A stretch of DNA of 64,000 nt from Anisakis pegreffii. Its lineage: Eukaryota; Nematoda; Chromadorea; Rhabditida; Anisakidae. A program made the position numbers and the translations under genes. Each line of letters starts with the position of its first letter. Positions within the stretch are counted from its first letter, which is position 1. A model generated the notes under the pieces. It made no database searches, was not told the DNA's origin, and was given only the letters and a program-made list of their open reading frames with translations. This document shows, one piece after another, positions 37,583 to 52,500 of this stretch. The stretch spans positions 37,398 to 101,397 of the forward strand of contig JAPYMA010000832.1 of assembly GCA_035041965.1 (NCBI GenBank), given 5' to 3'.

Positions 37583-40500
37583 TCACGAACCGTTATTTGT
37601 TGATGGAGGCAATGCGGTCGGATACTCAACTCGTCGAACCGAGCATGAGCTAACCGTTTGATTGGTGCCATCATCTGGGGCTGGGCAAAACGGAGTTGAA
37701 CAGAACGCACTTTGAAATGAATTCGGATAACCTGAAATCAGCAACGATCTCGATTCAGTACCAGTTTGAAAGTGGGAAATTCGATTTAATCGTGATAACA
37801 TTTCCTTAGTCCACAGTTGTTCTAGCTGAGACTAGAAACTGAAGTATTCGGTTATTAAGAGCATCTCGTACTGAGTGGAAAAAATCTGCTGAACGTAACG
37901 TGCCGCTGAAACTGCCTTTGACCTGAATCGCTATCATGAATCCAAAAAAAGAATTATGTTTCACGCTTCTTTCTCACGATCATTCAAAAGAGTTTGTGGT
38001 GTCACGATCAATGTCCCAAAATGAAATAATATTACGCGGAAGAAAAATGTCACAAATCAGTCATATCGAACGCTATGTATTAACTCACTGTTAGCAGCAG
38101 CAGCGCCCGGATAGTTTTGATAATACAAATCAGATGGTGTCGGCCAATAGGTCGGTGGCTTATTCGGTGACCAATACGAGGGATTCGTTGCATCCGAAGG
38201 CACCGCAGCCGCGTTCATGCCATCAGGAGACAGATATGCAGATAACGCCGGGAAATTGGTCGTAAAATCCTGCAAATCGAACGTAAACGCGTTAGTTCGA
38301 GTCAAGATCACATCGTATCATAGAATTTCATTACAACTCGAAAAATTTATGCAACAGTCATAATTTCCTTTCCATCAAATGCCAGTTAGCATCTGAACAC
38401 ATGAAACAATCAATCGAAAGCCCTCTACTCTAGTGGTACAATTGCAAAATTCAGTTCATGATTGCTATGGTAGCATAGGTTCGTATTGCACAATTTTATT
38501 TTTGTTAACATCATTGTTAACAGAAATAAAGTTTCTGGTTTGTAGAATTCAGCTCAGCGTTAGTACGATCTGCGTTAGTGTGAGTTTGAAAATAATCGCA
38601 CAATAACCTGAGGTAGATGCAATAAGCCGTGAATGGCCGCCGATGTACTGGTGGGGGGATTAGCGTGAGAAGTGAGCGCTGTGAGTTGAGGATGATCAAT
38701 GGAGTGAGGTGCTGAGCCTGAGGTCATATTATTGGCACCAACATACGCAGCCGCAGCAGCGATCAGATGCTGTTGATGCTCATCTGATGAAATGATCTGC
38801 TGTTGAGCTTGTTGGTGATGATGTTGTTGCTGTTGCTGGTAATAATCTAATAAGTTGGGCTGATGACTGGCATCTGTTAGGATTGAGTCCTGAAATTTTT
38901 ATCAACTTATCAACGGATTTCAATAGATTAAACGATAAACTCTGATCACGGAAATCCATGAAGCAATGAAACTGACTTCAAGCGCTCAGCTGATATTTAA
39001 CAATTTTAATAGTCAGAAGTCGCGATTTTCACAAGCTTTTGGTTTACCTACTGTTAGCTGTTCACTACTGGTGATCGGACTGAAAGCTTTGCTAGCATGA
39101 AACTCATCAGAAAATTATTCTCCACGAGCAGGTAAATGAGAAGGTGATGAAGTGAAATCAAGACGTAAAATTCAGGCAGCAAATGATGTTGAATGCATTG
39201 CTGTGTTGCTGTCAACTGTATTCGTGCAAGCATATGGTAGAGATTGTGTTTCAGATAGTGATCAGTCATGTTTTGTGATGCAATCAGTTCAACAAGATGC
39301 ATGTTTCAGAGCACATCCAACAATCAAATGAAACTAACCGATTGGTGCTCGTGTGTTAAAATACCGAATGGCAGTTGCTGAGCACTGAAAGGGAGTGTGG
39401 TACGATGCACCGTTGCTGGTGTCGAAGGTTGATGGTGTTGAGAGGGGTGTTGATCTGCTGCTGCTGCTGCTGTATGACGTTGTTTCTTTTTACGACCTCG
39501 ATTCGACGAGGTTGTAGCACGTGTAGCGACCGCCGTATTCCGGGCGGTGGGCAGCACCGAAGGACGCATCAAAACGGGTGGTGCCGAATCACTGAAAAAA
39601 TTGCTCTATTTTCAGGAAATTCGATTGAGTGAGTGATCTTTGCTGCTTGATTGATACTTAGATGAGCATCTCGATAATGAATGAGTTATGAGTACTGCTT
39701 ACCTTGATGATGGATTTTGCGCTATATAAGCTGGAATTGCACTGGACGCTGAGGATACTGTAGATGATGTGTCGCTATTGGCCAGTTTCATGGCTAGACC
39801 GGTGAGCGGATTTGGTTGCGACATTACCGGGAGAGCTGCTACAGCTACTGAAATCACAGAAATATCCATTATTGTTCTCTGTGCTGATCATTATTGATCA
39901 CTGTTGATCAGTTATTGATTGTGATATCATTATCATTGCGATTATCAGTCCTTAGAACAAGTGTCATTCACCACTATCATTATTATCAATGCCATTCTCG
40001 ATTATCATTATCATTATCACCACTGTTAATACCTGTAGATGAAGAAGAAGGCAGCGCGGCTGTAGACTGTAGATTCCGTGGTGATTGCAGAAGGGAATCG
40101 TCGAATGAGAGCAATTTAGCCTTCAGTGATGCGCGTTTCTCGAGTAGCATTGTACCTTCTACCTCGCTTAAATATGATTATCAATTCAGCACAATACTCA
40201 TATACAACGGCCAAATTACACAGCAATTCATGTACATTGACAGCTTTTTGAAAAGTGCTCACAATCACTAGATCTCATGAGTATCTTCCGTAATCATCTG
40301 CAGCAAGCGAAACTTCAATCAAATTGAACGGAGATAGCAGCAAGATTGTTTGGTCATTGAATTACATTGGATGACAGTGACTGGTTACTTTCGTTTGTGT
40401 TTTATATAGCCTTTAGTTAGTAGTTTGCTGTTGTTCACTTGTGTAGATTAGAAAATGTTCGAAAAATCGATGTGAAAATGAAACAAACGTCAGAAGTCGA

Positions 40501-43500
40501 TGTGTAAGACCAATGGATTCCGGTTTACCGTTTTTGTAGAACATACGACAACTGCTTTGAATCCAGTAGATTCGTTTCGAGCGTACACTGATAAGACGAT
40601 AGATCAAAAGACCACTCGCACTGTTCTTTACCACTGCAAAAAATGACAATGGATTGATATTTTAGTCAAATTTATTGTAAAAGTATTGTTTGGTGATTGA
40701 GAGATAGGATATCTTGATATAGAATAGGTCATATCTTGAACATATCATGCTGGTCCAAATTTTACAAAGAGGACAGTTGAGCTAAGCAGTAATAGAGATT
40801 TGTAAAAAGCCAATAGATTTCTATCGCGTTTTGGAGTTGATAATCGAATTCACAACAAAAATGGTATTCAACTGAATTTTGAGGAGTGAAGCTTGCTCCG
40901 AACTGAACATATTTCGCATACTGAACTGTCGAAATAATGAAAATGAAGTGCAATGAATTTGGAATTAAAATAGATCGTAACCACCTTCTTTATGAGCTTC
41001 AGCTAAGCAGAGTGCGTCACCAACATGCACAAGACTGTAGAAACTCATCGGTAGATGCTTATCGTCGAGTTCAAGCATCGACCTTAAAATCCAATAGGAT
41101 ATCATGAAAATTATATATATATATATTTCACTGGGAAGGGTAGAAGAGTGCATGTTTTGCTCGAGATCGAATGGTGTACCATTATCAATGGTGTTGCTAA
41201 GCCTGAGCAAGTTTATGATTTGGCTTCGATCTAACAATAACAAATCTCTATTCACATTCGTTCCACTTTCAGAAAACTCCATCGAAACTTGGATAGTTCA
41301 GTCAGAAATATAAACAAATCGAATCTGTAGCTGGCTGTATACGTCTCATTGTATGATCACATAAACAGCAAAAATTCATCGAACATTAAAATAATGTGAA
41401 CAAATTAATGAAGTATTACTGATTCCAAGCAGTAGGAAACTATTAAAAAAACAGTCATTACGATAAAGATTAACCTGACACGATTATCCATAGAAATGAG
41501 CGTAAAATCTAACGAATGCTTGGTTTTGAGTATAGGATCCTCACTTGGTTGATCAATGACATTCGGTGGCACAAATGGGCTGGAATGCAATTTGGATTAT
41601 ACACAGAATTCCGATCACACATGATTGCGCTTCTACAGTTCAAATTGACCATAATAAATGGAAAAGTAATTGATAACTGATAAATTCAGATAACATTAAG
41701 AATGATCCACCATTATCGATCAGACACCAATGAGCATTCAAGTTGACCTTAAGGAACTCTACTTTATATGCTCAAATATCAGTCTGCATTTTCGATCATT
41801 CACGCTCAGGAAAATAAGGAAGATAATATGAGGTGCAATCTGACCTGCAAATAGCCACAAGACCCAGCACTGTATTGCCTGAGGAGTTTGTATCGGAACG
41901 TCCGATTACATACGATTGCGGTAAACCATGAAGCGACATCAGCTTACCGCGGATATCGATCCTCTGCAATGATTCGCAACCATGATATCGCGTTACACAT
42001 TCCAATCGTTAAAAAACACAAAACTGAACAGTGAATTTCAAAACGTACCAAAAATCCGCACGTGTTGTCGAGCAAACACCGGAATCGAGCATTCACATTT
42101 CTCTCCAGATAATGCATCCCACCTGAAAGGATTCAGACATGGTTATGAAGGATACTTGATGATTTCAAATCATGTCGATCTATAAGAACTGGAAAAGTTT
42201 CTTGTTCGTCTTGATATTGAAACTGAGTTCGCAAGAAAGCCTAAAGATGGTTTTCATTCTCCCATCTTCTCAGTATCACCAGCTTGTCCCGGTCTAACAG
42301 GGTTTTCATTCGTTTTAACAGGGTTTTCATTCTTTCCCTTGTTGTTACAGTCGCTCTCATAGCTTTTATCACCGAAAGTGTTCTCTTCTGTTAATTTCTC
42401 ATTCATTTCACTCAACAATCAAAGTCAAATTCTCATTCTATCAAATACACTCTATAATTGATCATTTGACTGTCGAACGTTGTTGAGCAATTCAATTCGA
42501 TTGCTGTATTGTTGATTTCGGCTGTCAACACTCGTCAACGCATCCAGTAAATAGTATATGCTACAGAATGAGAAATTGTAAAGTGAATCGAGACGAAGTG
42601 AATGATAAAAAGTCATCAAGAGAACGATATTCGCATGTGATAGCGATGAGAGTGAATATAACACGTCTAAAAAGAATGAGAATTCATCTAAATCAGTTTG
42701 AATGGCGCATGTCATAAACAATATACTTTTCATGCAATCATAATCGATTGTAATAATGAGCAACAAAATGAACCTGGCGTGAGCAGGTCTTGCAAGCAAG
42801 TGACATGCGGTGGTATATTGTAGTTCCACGCCAATTGCTGTTTAATATCCTCACGATCCTCCGAATGAATCATATCGAATAGTGGTTGGTGAAGGATATC
42901 TGACTGAAATTGCAAAATGATACGCAATCAAATGAATATGATATGATCTAGTGTTAGTAAGAAGTTCTGCGCGTTCGAGCAAGGAGGACCACCACTCTCG
43001 AAATGCTTGCTCTCATGAGAACAATGAGGAAAAATCAGTCAAGATGCATACTTTAATATGTTTATATCTGCAAATTTCTTGCTTGTAATCAACTGAGCAA
43101 TTTTCTGTCCTCAATGGACGGTCTGTGAGACGAATAGAGCCGGGAAAAAGCAGGTAAAAATTTAGTCACAAAAAGCAGTTGTACTGTAAAGTGATTTAAC
43201 TGAAAGATAAAATTGATTAATGGAGGAGAGATAAACCAAATGAATGGAATTCTTGAGGAATAGAAACCTGATGAAAGCCGAGGTATGTTTCGATATTCTC
43301 TGATGCATAATAAATTTCACCGTTCTCATTCAGTATCAATATGAAGCCACCCAATGCCTGAAACAATACTGCTGATAACTGCGAAAAATCTGTGAGATGA
43401 ATAGAGCCGTAAAAAAGCAGGTAAAATTTGTGTAGAAAAGAATCCGGATTCAAAGCAAAACAACTACGCAGACTGATAATTCGGCCTTCTATTATGTTCA

Positions 43501-46500
43501 TTTCATACTACTGAAAATTCTTTCAATTCAAGATTTTCGGGCAGTATATTGCGCCTTCAAAATAATCACTTCAAAATGCGGCACATGTCAATCAGCTACG
43601 AATTCTATTCCAATAAAACTAAACATATACGACACCGAATCTTTCACATTGCTGAAGCATTTGATGAACAATGAACTGGATTACTGCTTGTTATCAACTG
43701 AGCGATTACTGATGAAAATGGAAAGGCGTTGGAAAGAAACTGGTTACTTACTCTCAGAGCCATAGTCTCGAAATCGTGTTCTTTTGCATCGACGAGTGGA
43801 TGGCCGGTGGAATGGTGGATCATCGAAGGGATACCACCATAAGGGGTTGTTGTAGCGCTCAGCACAAATGGATAGGTATGCGTAAAAGCGAACGGGAAAT
43901 TCGCAATATAAGATGAACGATGTAAGCATGCTGAAATGAGTGAATCACTGGAAACTGATCGATCAGCATTCTGATAAAACTATTCAGCCGATGTTATCAG
44001 TCTTGCTCAAAAGTCACAAAAATGATGTGACTGATTGGAATGATAAGTTGAATGTGATCATGTTATATGTGTTATGTGATCACTCATAGGTTTTTGGTAA
44101 TGTTCTCACTGACAATCCATCCTATCAATTGAGCATGAACGAAATCAATAAATTCTGATCAATATGTTTCTCATCATACTAACTGAGTATTCCTGAGTCA
44201 CGATTTGATCTGACGTATATGATTTACGAAGTTACAGTTAAGTTAAGGTTAAACTTAGAAATTTTTTTGATAAATTGGGTTAAGTTAAAGTTAGGTTATA
44301 GAGTTGTTTCAGTTGTTATAGAATCAATAACAGTACCACGGAAGAGGCCAATGTTTCAAAATTGCTTAGAAATTTCTATGTGAAAAAGTGCTAAGTTCTG
44401 TTTTTCTGAAGGTTCTATCGACTCTCATCTATTAAAATGTGAAAATTGAATATAGTCGTGAAGCTCTAATCTTTATCCCAATGTAATTGCGAATTTAAGT
44501 CTGAAGAAGTTTATGGATGTAGTCTAGGATGTGTACATAAAGCCGCAAGTGTTATTCACTGAAAATGAATTGAATGCTTGATGAATCAATGAATTTTATA
44601 ATGATTAGTTGTTGTGTCACGCAACGTTTCGTAGTCTTGAGATAGCGTGCTAATAAGCATTCAATACCCGACCGACATGCGCCATATACCCATCCACCCA
44701 TCCATTCATCCATTCATATCATCAATATTGTTATTACCATTAACATTTTCATCAGTTCATCAAAACCACATCGATATGTTTCGATGTGCTCTACACATTC
44801 ATTTACGATTATGTCAGATCTGATGTTCTCTTTAAAGCGATTACTCTTAGCCGTTGGATCGTTATAAAACGTCTTGAACAAATACCATATAGCAGGAAGC
44901 CGACTTGCAAAACTTGTGAAAACATTTGATGAGATAATTTAGTAAAGAATCACATGAATGAATGCAAGAATATGAGTTGAGTTTGTTAAGTGAAAACCTC
45001 CGAAGAAGGATATAAATTATCCGTTAGAAAGATAGATGTGTATAAGAGGAGCTTGAAATTCTTTCGCAAATAGCGAACATTTCAGTGCGCTAAAAACTGC
45101 TGCAGTCATATCGCTGAGATTTGATACTCATTCTATAATGATAAGTTGAAGGTAATCATCCTTTTCAGAATGTCATTTAACTGATTTATAACAGATCATT
45201 TCGATGCGATAACAAATTTTTTGTGAATACTACGAAAAACTTATCACTTCATGCAAGCGATACAATAATTAGAATCAAAAATTTGGATTCAGCAAAAAGC
45301 GTCCCCATAAAACTCGATCAAGTAAAATTCCGTGGTTGAGTATGAGACCCCTCTCAAACTGACTATCTCATTAAGGTGATGTATGACAATTTTCTCAAGT
45401 TATCAATGGTGACAGCTCCGTTCACATGTCGTTCACTGCTCTTCTTCACACCCGCATATTATCCACTCAATGCATGATTATCATTATTGCCAAGTGATAT
45501 TAACAATTATAGTCATAACGGTAACCCAAAGTAGGTGTTGAGAAATTGATGGGTGGTTGATGAACAGACCCCAGATTGACCGCGAAGAGTCGATCTTGAG
45601 ATTGGGATGTTTGTTACAAGGTAAGTGATAGGTGTATTGTTTTGATTTGATGTATATCTATGCATATCGCACATCTCGTCAGTATACCTATCAATTTGAG
45701 GATCAATCTCCTCACTTTGAACAGGTCAACAAGGGCATGAACTCTTGAGAGCATCACATTCACCTGATATCAGTTACCACTTCATGAGCACGTGTTACCT
45801 AACATTCTAATATTTCTGAATGATTGTCTCAATATTAATACACGATAAAGACAAATGTAATATTAGCACATCTATGCATAGCAATACGCACACATCCAGT
45901 CCTTCTTGCTGATTTATCATTTCATTGAAATGATAAAGCAAAACAGTAGTAATACCGCTTAACTCCTCTCCATGCGTTATTCTTAAGGCATCACAACCAC
46001 AACTCAAAATTCGGTGGCAACAAGCATATTGTTAGTTGGATTATTTGAAAGCACCTAAAATAATTAATATTCTATAGCCTAGATGCTATGCTACAAATGA
46101 TAATCTCTACGCATATCACTCCAAAACGTTTCAGTTAAATATTTGAAATCAGTATTTTTACTATAACAACCCGTTTCTCGCATGTAACCGATTTAACCAG
46201 CCTATACAAGTTTACTTGTTAAAACTTCTTCACATGTCATTAAGATTATGTAATCTATCAACAAGTTACCGTATAAGTTACTGAGCGGTTAAGAGAAAGG
46301 AAATGTGAATAGATTGCGTGATTGAAATATGTAATGTGTAACAATACCGATATTATTATTATTATGATTGCTCCTATTGTTGTCATTGTAAGATATTATT
46401 GATACTGTCATCTAGTTCATCGATCCCGATCAAACAAAAATCTCAACAGATGACCGAAACTGTCAAATACATATACAAACCGATGATACAACAGTATTGC

Positions 46501-49500
46501 CAAGGAAGAACAGACAAAAAGTCTTGTCGAGAATGTTTCAAATCAGACTTTGAAGTGGACCGCAATGAAAACATCAACAATATGATCAGTACTCTTACAG
46601 AGAGACTATATTGTGTATGTATGATGTTTTGTTTGTACGAGCATATGAATGAGCATCATGATGCATCGTTCTCATCAAACACACACACAAATTACGTCAC
46701 AATAATGTGATCCATCCTATGCATTCATCTCAAGAGTGACATGACATTGGTTGGTATTGTATGCAATTGAGGTTATATTCGCGAATGCGGTAATCATAAT
46801 AATCATAGTAATACTAAGAATAATAGTGATCAGATTGACTAGGAAGGATGTATTATGTTCGATGCGATTGATTTAATCGTTGTCTATCACTGACAAAATA
46901 TCTGCAGATAATAACACGTCTTTGACGGCTGCTACCTTGCAGATGATGAGTAAAATATAAACACATCTTTCACATGATGCATTCGAACAGATGATTGAGA
47001 GGCAACAAGGTCATTCGAAAAAAATGGGCAAAATAGAGTAGCTGCACGAAGCAGAAGAAAGATGGATAACTGCATGAATCCTTGTGACATCTTTGCCATG
47101 AAACGATAGTATCATGAGGAATAAGATCGTTTGCAGTTGAGAGGAAACAGTCCGAAGAGATCGCAATTAAGAAAATCACTGGAGTTGAATCGGTTAGTTA
47201 AAAGAAGAAAATTCAGCGATACTGAATATGGTGACGTATCGAAATATTTGAACAAACCTTGAAAATGCGCTTTCAGTTGAAGATAACTAACAGCTAGTCG
47301 TAGAACACTTAATTTGTCCAATCTGAAAAGGTAACAATTGCTCTGACAATGAGTTAATTTTCAAACCAATGAAGCTAAAAAAGGAAGCAATGCTTTTGAC
47401 TTTGGATTTGTCAATTTGCATGGGTTTCGTTGCTTTTTTTAAGCGAATTCAAACGATATTAGTAATTATTGAATGATGAATTTGTAAGGAAATGGATAGC
47501 AGACAAATTATTCCATAATGCATCTAAAATATTTCCATTCAAACCATTCTGCTGAATAAGAAATGATTGATTGCTTCATTCAAAATGAATCACTATGATT
47601 AAGTTGAAACATCACGACAGTATTAAATAAGATGTTCCCAAGCTAAAAAAGCTTTCAGGCTGAAGCATGTTGAATGATATTGTATGGATTAGTCCATGAA
47701 GATGACTGTATTAACCTTGATATGACGCTTTGATCGTACGGCAGAAGAGCTGCGACAGTTTCCAATTCGCCGTTTAGTCGTTCCCGGTGCCGTTTACTTG
47801 GATTTGTGGGCGCAGTTGACTTTGGAGGCTCACGGACTCTGAATTATTTTGCAAATTTCTATCAAAAAGGAGTGAAAATGAACATATGTTATGTCGAACA
47901 AACCACAATCTCAGCCATACGTATGTGTATTTATAAACACCTTTGGGAACATTTATCATTATTACGACTGTTATCAATATTGTAGCCATTAGCATAATTG
48001 TTATCAAAATATTTTTGACATCCGATGCATTCTGAGTATTCCAAACATCCTTCAAACTGTACACAACAAATGATTTTCAACCCACGAAGCGATAAAGATT
48101 CCAATCTTGAAAGCACTTTGACTGTTGTATTGAGAGGAAAGCACAATTTGTATATTATTACTGTTTTACGAGGTATTTTATGAGTGCGATGAATACAATA
48201 TTATTCATGATTAATAGACTAATTAAGATGATAAATGCAGACACACACACAAAGACAGGTGTTTTGTTACATAATGAACGATTATTATATAGTGTTGGAT
48301 CATAATAAGAAATCATAAAATGTAATCAATAGTTCTCATTTGAATGGCCATGCTCTTATAGCATAGATCAATCAGTGGTCATGCATGAGACTTCGAAGTT
48401 TCAAATTCAGAAGAAACACTCAGAAAGCACTGATCTTAAATGCTCAACCTTAAGTGTGACGAATCTGAAGTTCTCTCTGATTAAGGTACTCCTGTTTCAA
48501 TGGTGATCTGTTGGCAGATGAAACGATAGAAATCGAGCTCACTTGCCCAAGTTACAGTTAAAATCAACTGCTTCTTGAATCTTATCACGTTGTTCCTTTT
48601 TCTAGGATGCTGACTTGGAACTTTTTCGTCTCAAATTTCTCAAATATCTCCGTCCAAAAATAGTCTTTGTGAAAACTATTCTTATTGACCATGATTTTGC
48701 ATTGTTGAAGCTTTTCATTGACTAATTTTCGTCAACCATTTGCTAGTCACCACCTCTAATTTAGTAGAACAATTGATGGATGCATCAAGAATTCTTAATG
48801 AATATTGCAGATGTTGTATGTTGCTAGAAGCAAAAGAATTTATGACTAGCAATCGATCTTCACGCACACGTTTTTAATGTCGTTATCTGTTCACTATGAT
48901 GCTACATTTCCGGTACAAAGCAGATGCTGTTATTTATGTGCAGAACACAATAAAACCTAATAAATGATCACATAATAACATAAATGCAACAATGCTCACA
49001 AAACATCGCATTAATTTTTCACTAGCTTCTTGCTTGTTGTTTCATGCTTATTATATTATCGTTCATGATTGCTAGTTGAATGTTCAACGCTGTCAAATCC
49101 TCTAAGGTATGCAGCATGAATGAGTATCTGATATCATCTATCTTCACTTATCCCTATCCGATTCTTGCGCATTCCATATATCGTTCACGTAAACCCTTCG
49201 ATAAACTGAAATATATTCAGTTGTTGAAATGTATACTAGCTTGTTAGATCCCTCATTTCTATTAATCGTAAGACAATGAATGAAATGCTCCGATAACGTA
49301 TATAGACTCATCGCTCTTGATAGACTCATCTTCGATTATCGATATCCACTCTTAATCTCTCACATTGTGGTGATCCACTCACATCTCTCAACTAAAGCAC
49401 TATGTTCCCTGCACTCTTCTAAAACCTTCCAGCCGTTTCGCAATATTTTCTCTCTTCAGCTCACTTAGTCTTTGTAAGAATGCATAAATCTTACTACAAA

Positions 49501-52500
49501 GCAATCGATTGCTCACATGCTATTTAAGTTTTCCTATAATGTCTGCAGTGAATGGTGCATGCACTCTCACTTAAAAAGCCAGTGAAGCGAACAGAGAGGT
49601 GCTGCTGTCAGGATTACGGTAGATGATGTTGTTCAACAGCTGCGCAACGCCAATGATGACTGTCATGTTTATTGGTTAAAGATAAATCTTCGAATCAAGA
49701 CTATTAATTAATAATTGATGAACATTCAATCAGCAGTCAAATGTTCATCAATTATTTATTCACTTGTCTTATTCCATTTCAAATTTGTTGATTTTAAAAC
49801 GAGTAATACTGCAAGTTCTCCTCATGAAATGTGCCGTATGGCTTCTCAAGGTTGAGATCAACCCTAACTTTGATGAGTTAGATGAACTTGGAGGAAATTT
49901 TAACGTGTTCAAAAAAATTTTAACGTGTTCAAGGAACAAAATTTCCCGTTACAATCAAACTACATCGAGGGTCCCAAAATTGGAAGGCAAAAACTTAACG
50001 ATCAATCAAGCACTAAAAGCGATTCAACTAGTTGAGACAAGAGACGTGGACAAATGAACGATAATCAACTGAATCATAAAAGATATTTCTCACATTTTCA
50101 CTCAAATCTTGCTGTACGCATAGTGTTATAGTGGCAATTCCATTCCTTCTATTAGTTCATGTGCAACTGATTTCATCCAAATGCTCGATGAGAAAGTCAA
50201 ACAATTGCGAGCTGTTCTATAGATTAGTAAGACTTGAACAAGAACATTTCCAGCCCTATCAAGTATTTGTAATAATGCAGCCCTGAGTGATCAATTGAAG
50301 TGATCAACTGAGTGATCAGTTCGCTGAGTGATCAACTGAACTTCCCTAAAAACTATGATTAATCCTTGTACGACTGAAAGATGTGTGTGTCGTTTATTCT
50401 AGTTACTCTAAACATGCACACGAAAGGCATTTCGATTGAATTCAAAGTCAATCCGAACTGTCTAATTCGACTATGAGACTCAACCGTATTGCAGTCATCT
50501 TCTCGAGATGCTAATCTCGAAGCAATCCCAGTAATCGCCTCTATCGATAGGTGTAATTAATTGACGGAACAGAGTAATTAAGAAGTGCATTGACTGTAAT
50601 AAACGTTTAGTGTGCATAAATAAGCATAGAAGTGAATAACACAATCACATCTCACACCCACTCGAAAATGCACTGTAATTATGACACTGACAAGTGTTCT
50701 TCAACAACAATGCCATGGATATGTTTCCATATGCGTATATCATTACAATTGAAAGCTTCTTATGACTGCAATGAATACTTCTTATAAAACAAATACTCGA
50801 ATAGCAGTAGTAGCACTAGCAATACGGGCGATGAAAATAATGAAACAAGGACACTAGCAAATCTCTTGTACAATTTATATTTTTCACGCTTTCGAAGCAT
50901 ATGCTGATTTAATGATACTCATAATTAGTGATCATCATCAATGTAGTGTAAGTAATCTAAACATTTAACATCGTAAACAAATTCGTGCCCACATAAAATC
51001 TGAAGAGACTGTATAGCACAGACCATTAAAACGATACCAACTTCGTTTAGAGCTCCGAATAATTCATTAAGAAGAAATATGATAATGTTCAGCTGAAGAC
51101 TACGTATAATTGTTAAATGACTGAATAGAGGAACTCAAATAGCACTAAAGACTAGTCCTGAATGAACCACCTGAGAGCAGATCTTGCAAGCTTGTTGCAT
51201 TACGATAGAATGGGGCGATGGCAATAAAATGACAATAAGTTTGCTGAATTTGGAATGCTGCATTGATGAAATTTGTGGACTTATGGTGACGATCCATTAG
51301 CCCAAGTACATAAACGAACGAACGGTAGCATAAACGAATGAAGAAATAACTTGTGGAATATGAAACGAGAACGAATGAGTACTTGAAACATTAGATGATG
51401 ACAGTGATAAGTGCTCATATTTAGGATTAGTTCAGTAATTCATAGCAAGTCAGTAGCTGCTGTAGCAGATGTGTACGAACTGCGGTCAAAGTGGATGGAT
51501 GTAAGTCGTCGTCGTATTTATTTATTTGCGTGCTTCGATGAGGTGGTATCCATCGATGCAGACAGCTATCTATCTATCTATCTATCAATCGAAACAACAT
51601 TTGTCAGGCAATGTTTCGTGTTCCTTAAAAATTGTTGTCATGTCATGCTCGTGCTCATACTAAAATTGGTGGTCCTACTAGTGGGAGTATGGCCCAATCA
51701 ACCGTCATCAATGAATAAACCCTCAAGCACGCCATATCAAACCCAAAACATACTCAACGATGATCATTTTACAAGCAAACGTTCTATCGCATACCCACAT
51801 CCTGTTCCATATTCCATGCACTTCACTCCTATTCTCGTTAACAGTTCAGTCATCCACTACCCTTCTCATATTCGTTATGATATCATTATCATCATTACTA
51901 TCATCGCCATTTCAGTTATCGCTGTCATCAATTTTGCTGTCACCATATCAAAGTATCAAGCACAATGATATCATTCATTCGTATCTCATTAATCCAGCTC
52001 ATTACACTAGATATTAATTCATTCGGTAATGTTTTATCACTTACAACAGCCTGATTGCTCAAATGAAACACTTGAAGTGTATTGCATTGTCGAAATTGAA
52101 TGAAATTCATTTGCAATTTTAATGGATCTGTCGTCGTGTTGCATTGCTCAATCACGTTAAAATCAGATACAAGCTATCTGAAGTTATGATCCTGTGATCC
52201 TCAGAATTTTCTACGAACGTCTTCATCCTATTGCATCGATAACCTTTTGTAGCTATTCTCAATTCGTATCCATCAATACTCTAAGAAAGGTGAGCTACAC
52301 GGCTGTTATGGACTCAACAGATTTAATTTAATGTCTTGCATCTACTAACAAAAAGCAAAATTCATAGCGCATAACTCAGGTTTTTCAATCAAACCAACAG
52401 CAAATTCTTTTTTGACCTGAACCGTACAGATTCGCTGAGCGTTATGCGATTAAACGTCAAGTCTAATGTGATCAGAACAGAAGTCAATACCGGCTGAAAA

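Noticed and set aside
39375..39632. Plus-strand frame with a Cys run (CCCCCC)
   Set aside because: It is the antisense of the poly-Ala codons in the ahr-1 exon 39339-39591.
51411..51968. 185-codon plus-strand frame
   Set aside because: Starts at GTG rather than ATG, crosses a TCTA microsatellite, ends in TTATCA-rich sequence and lies in an ahr-1 intron; no domain is visible.
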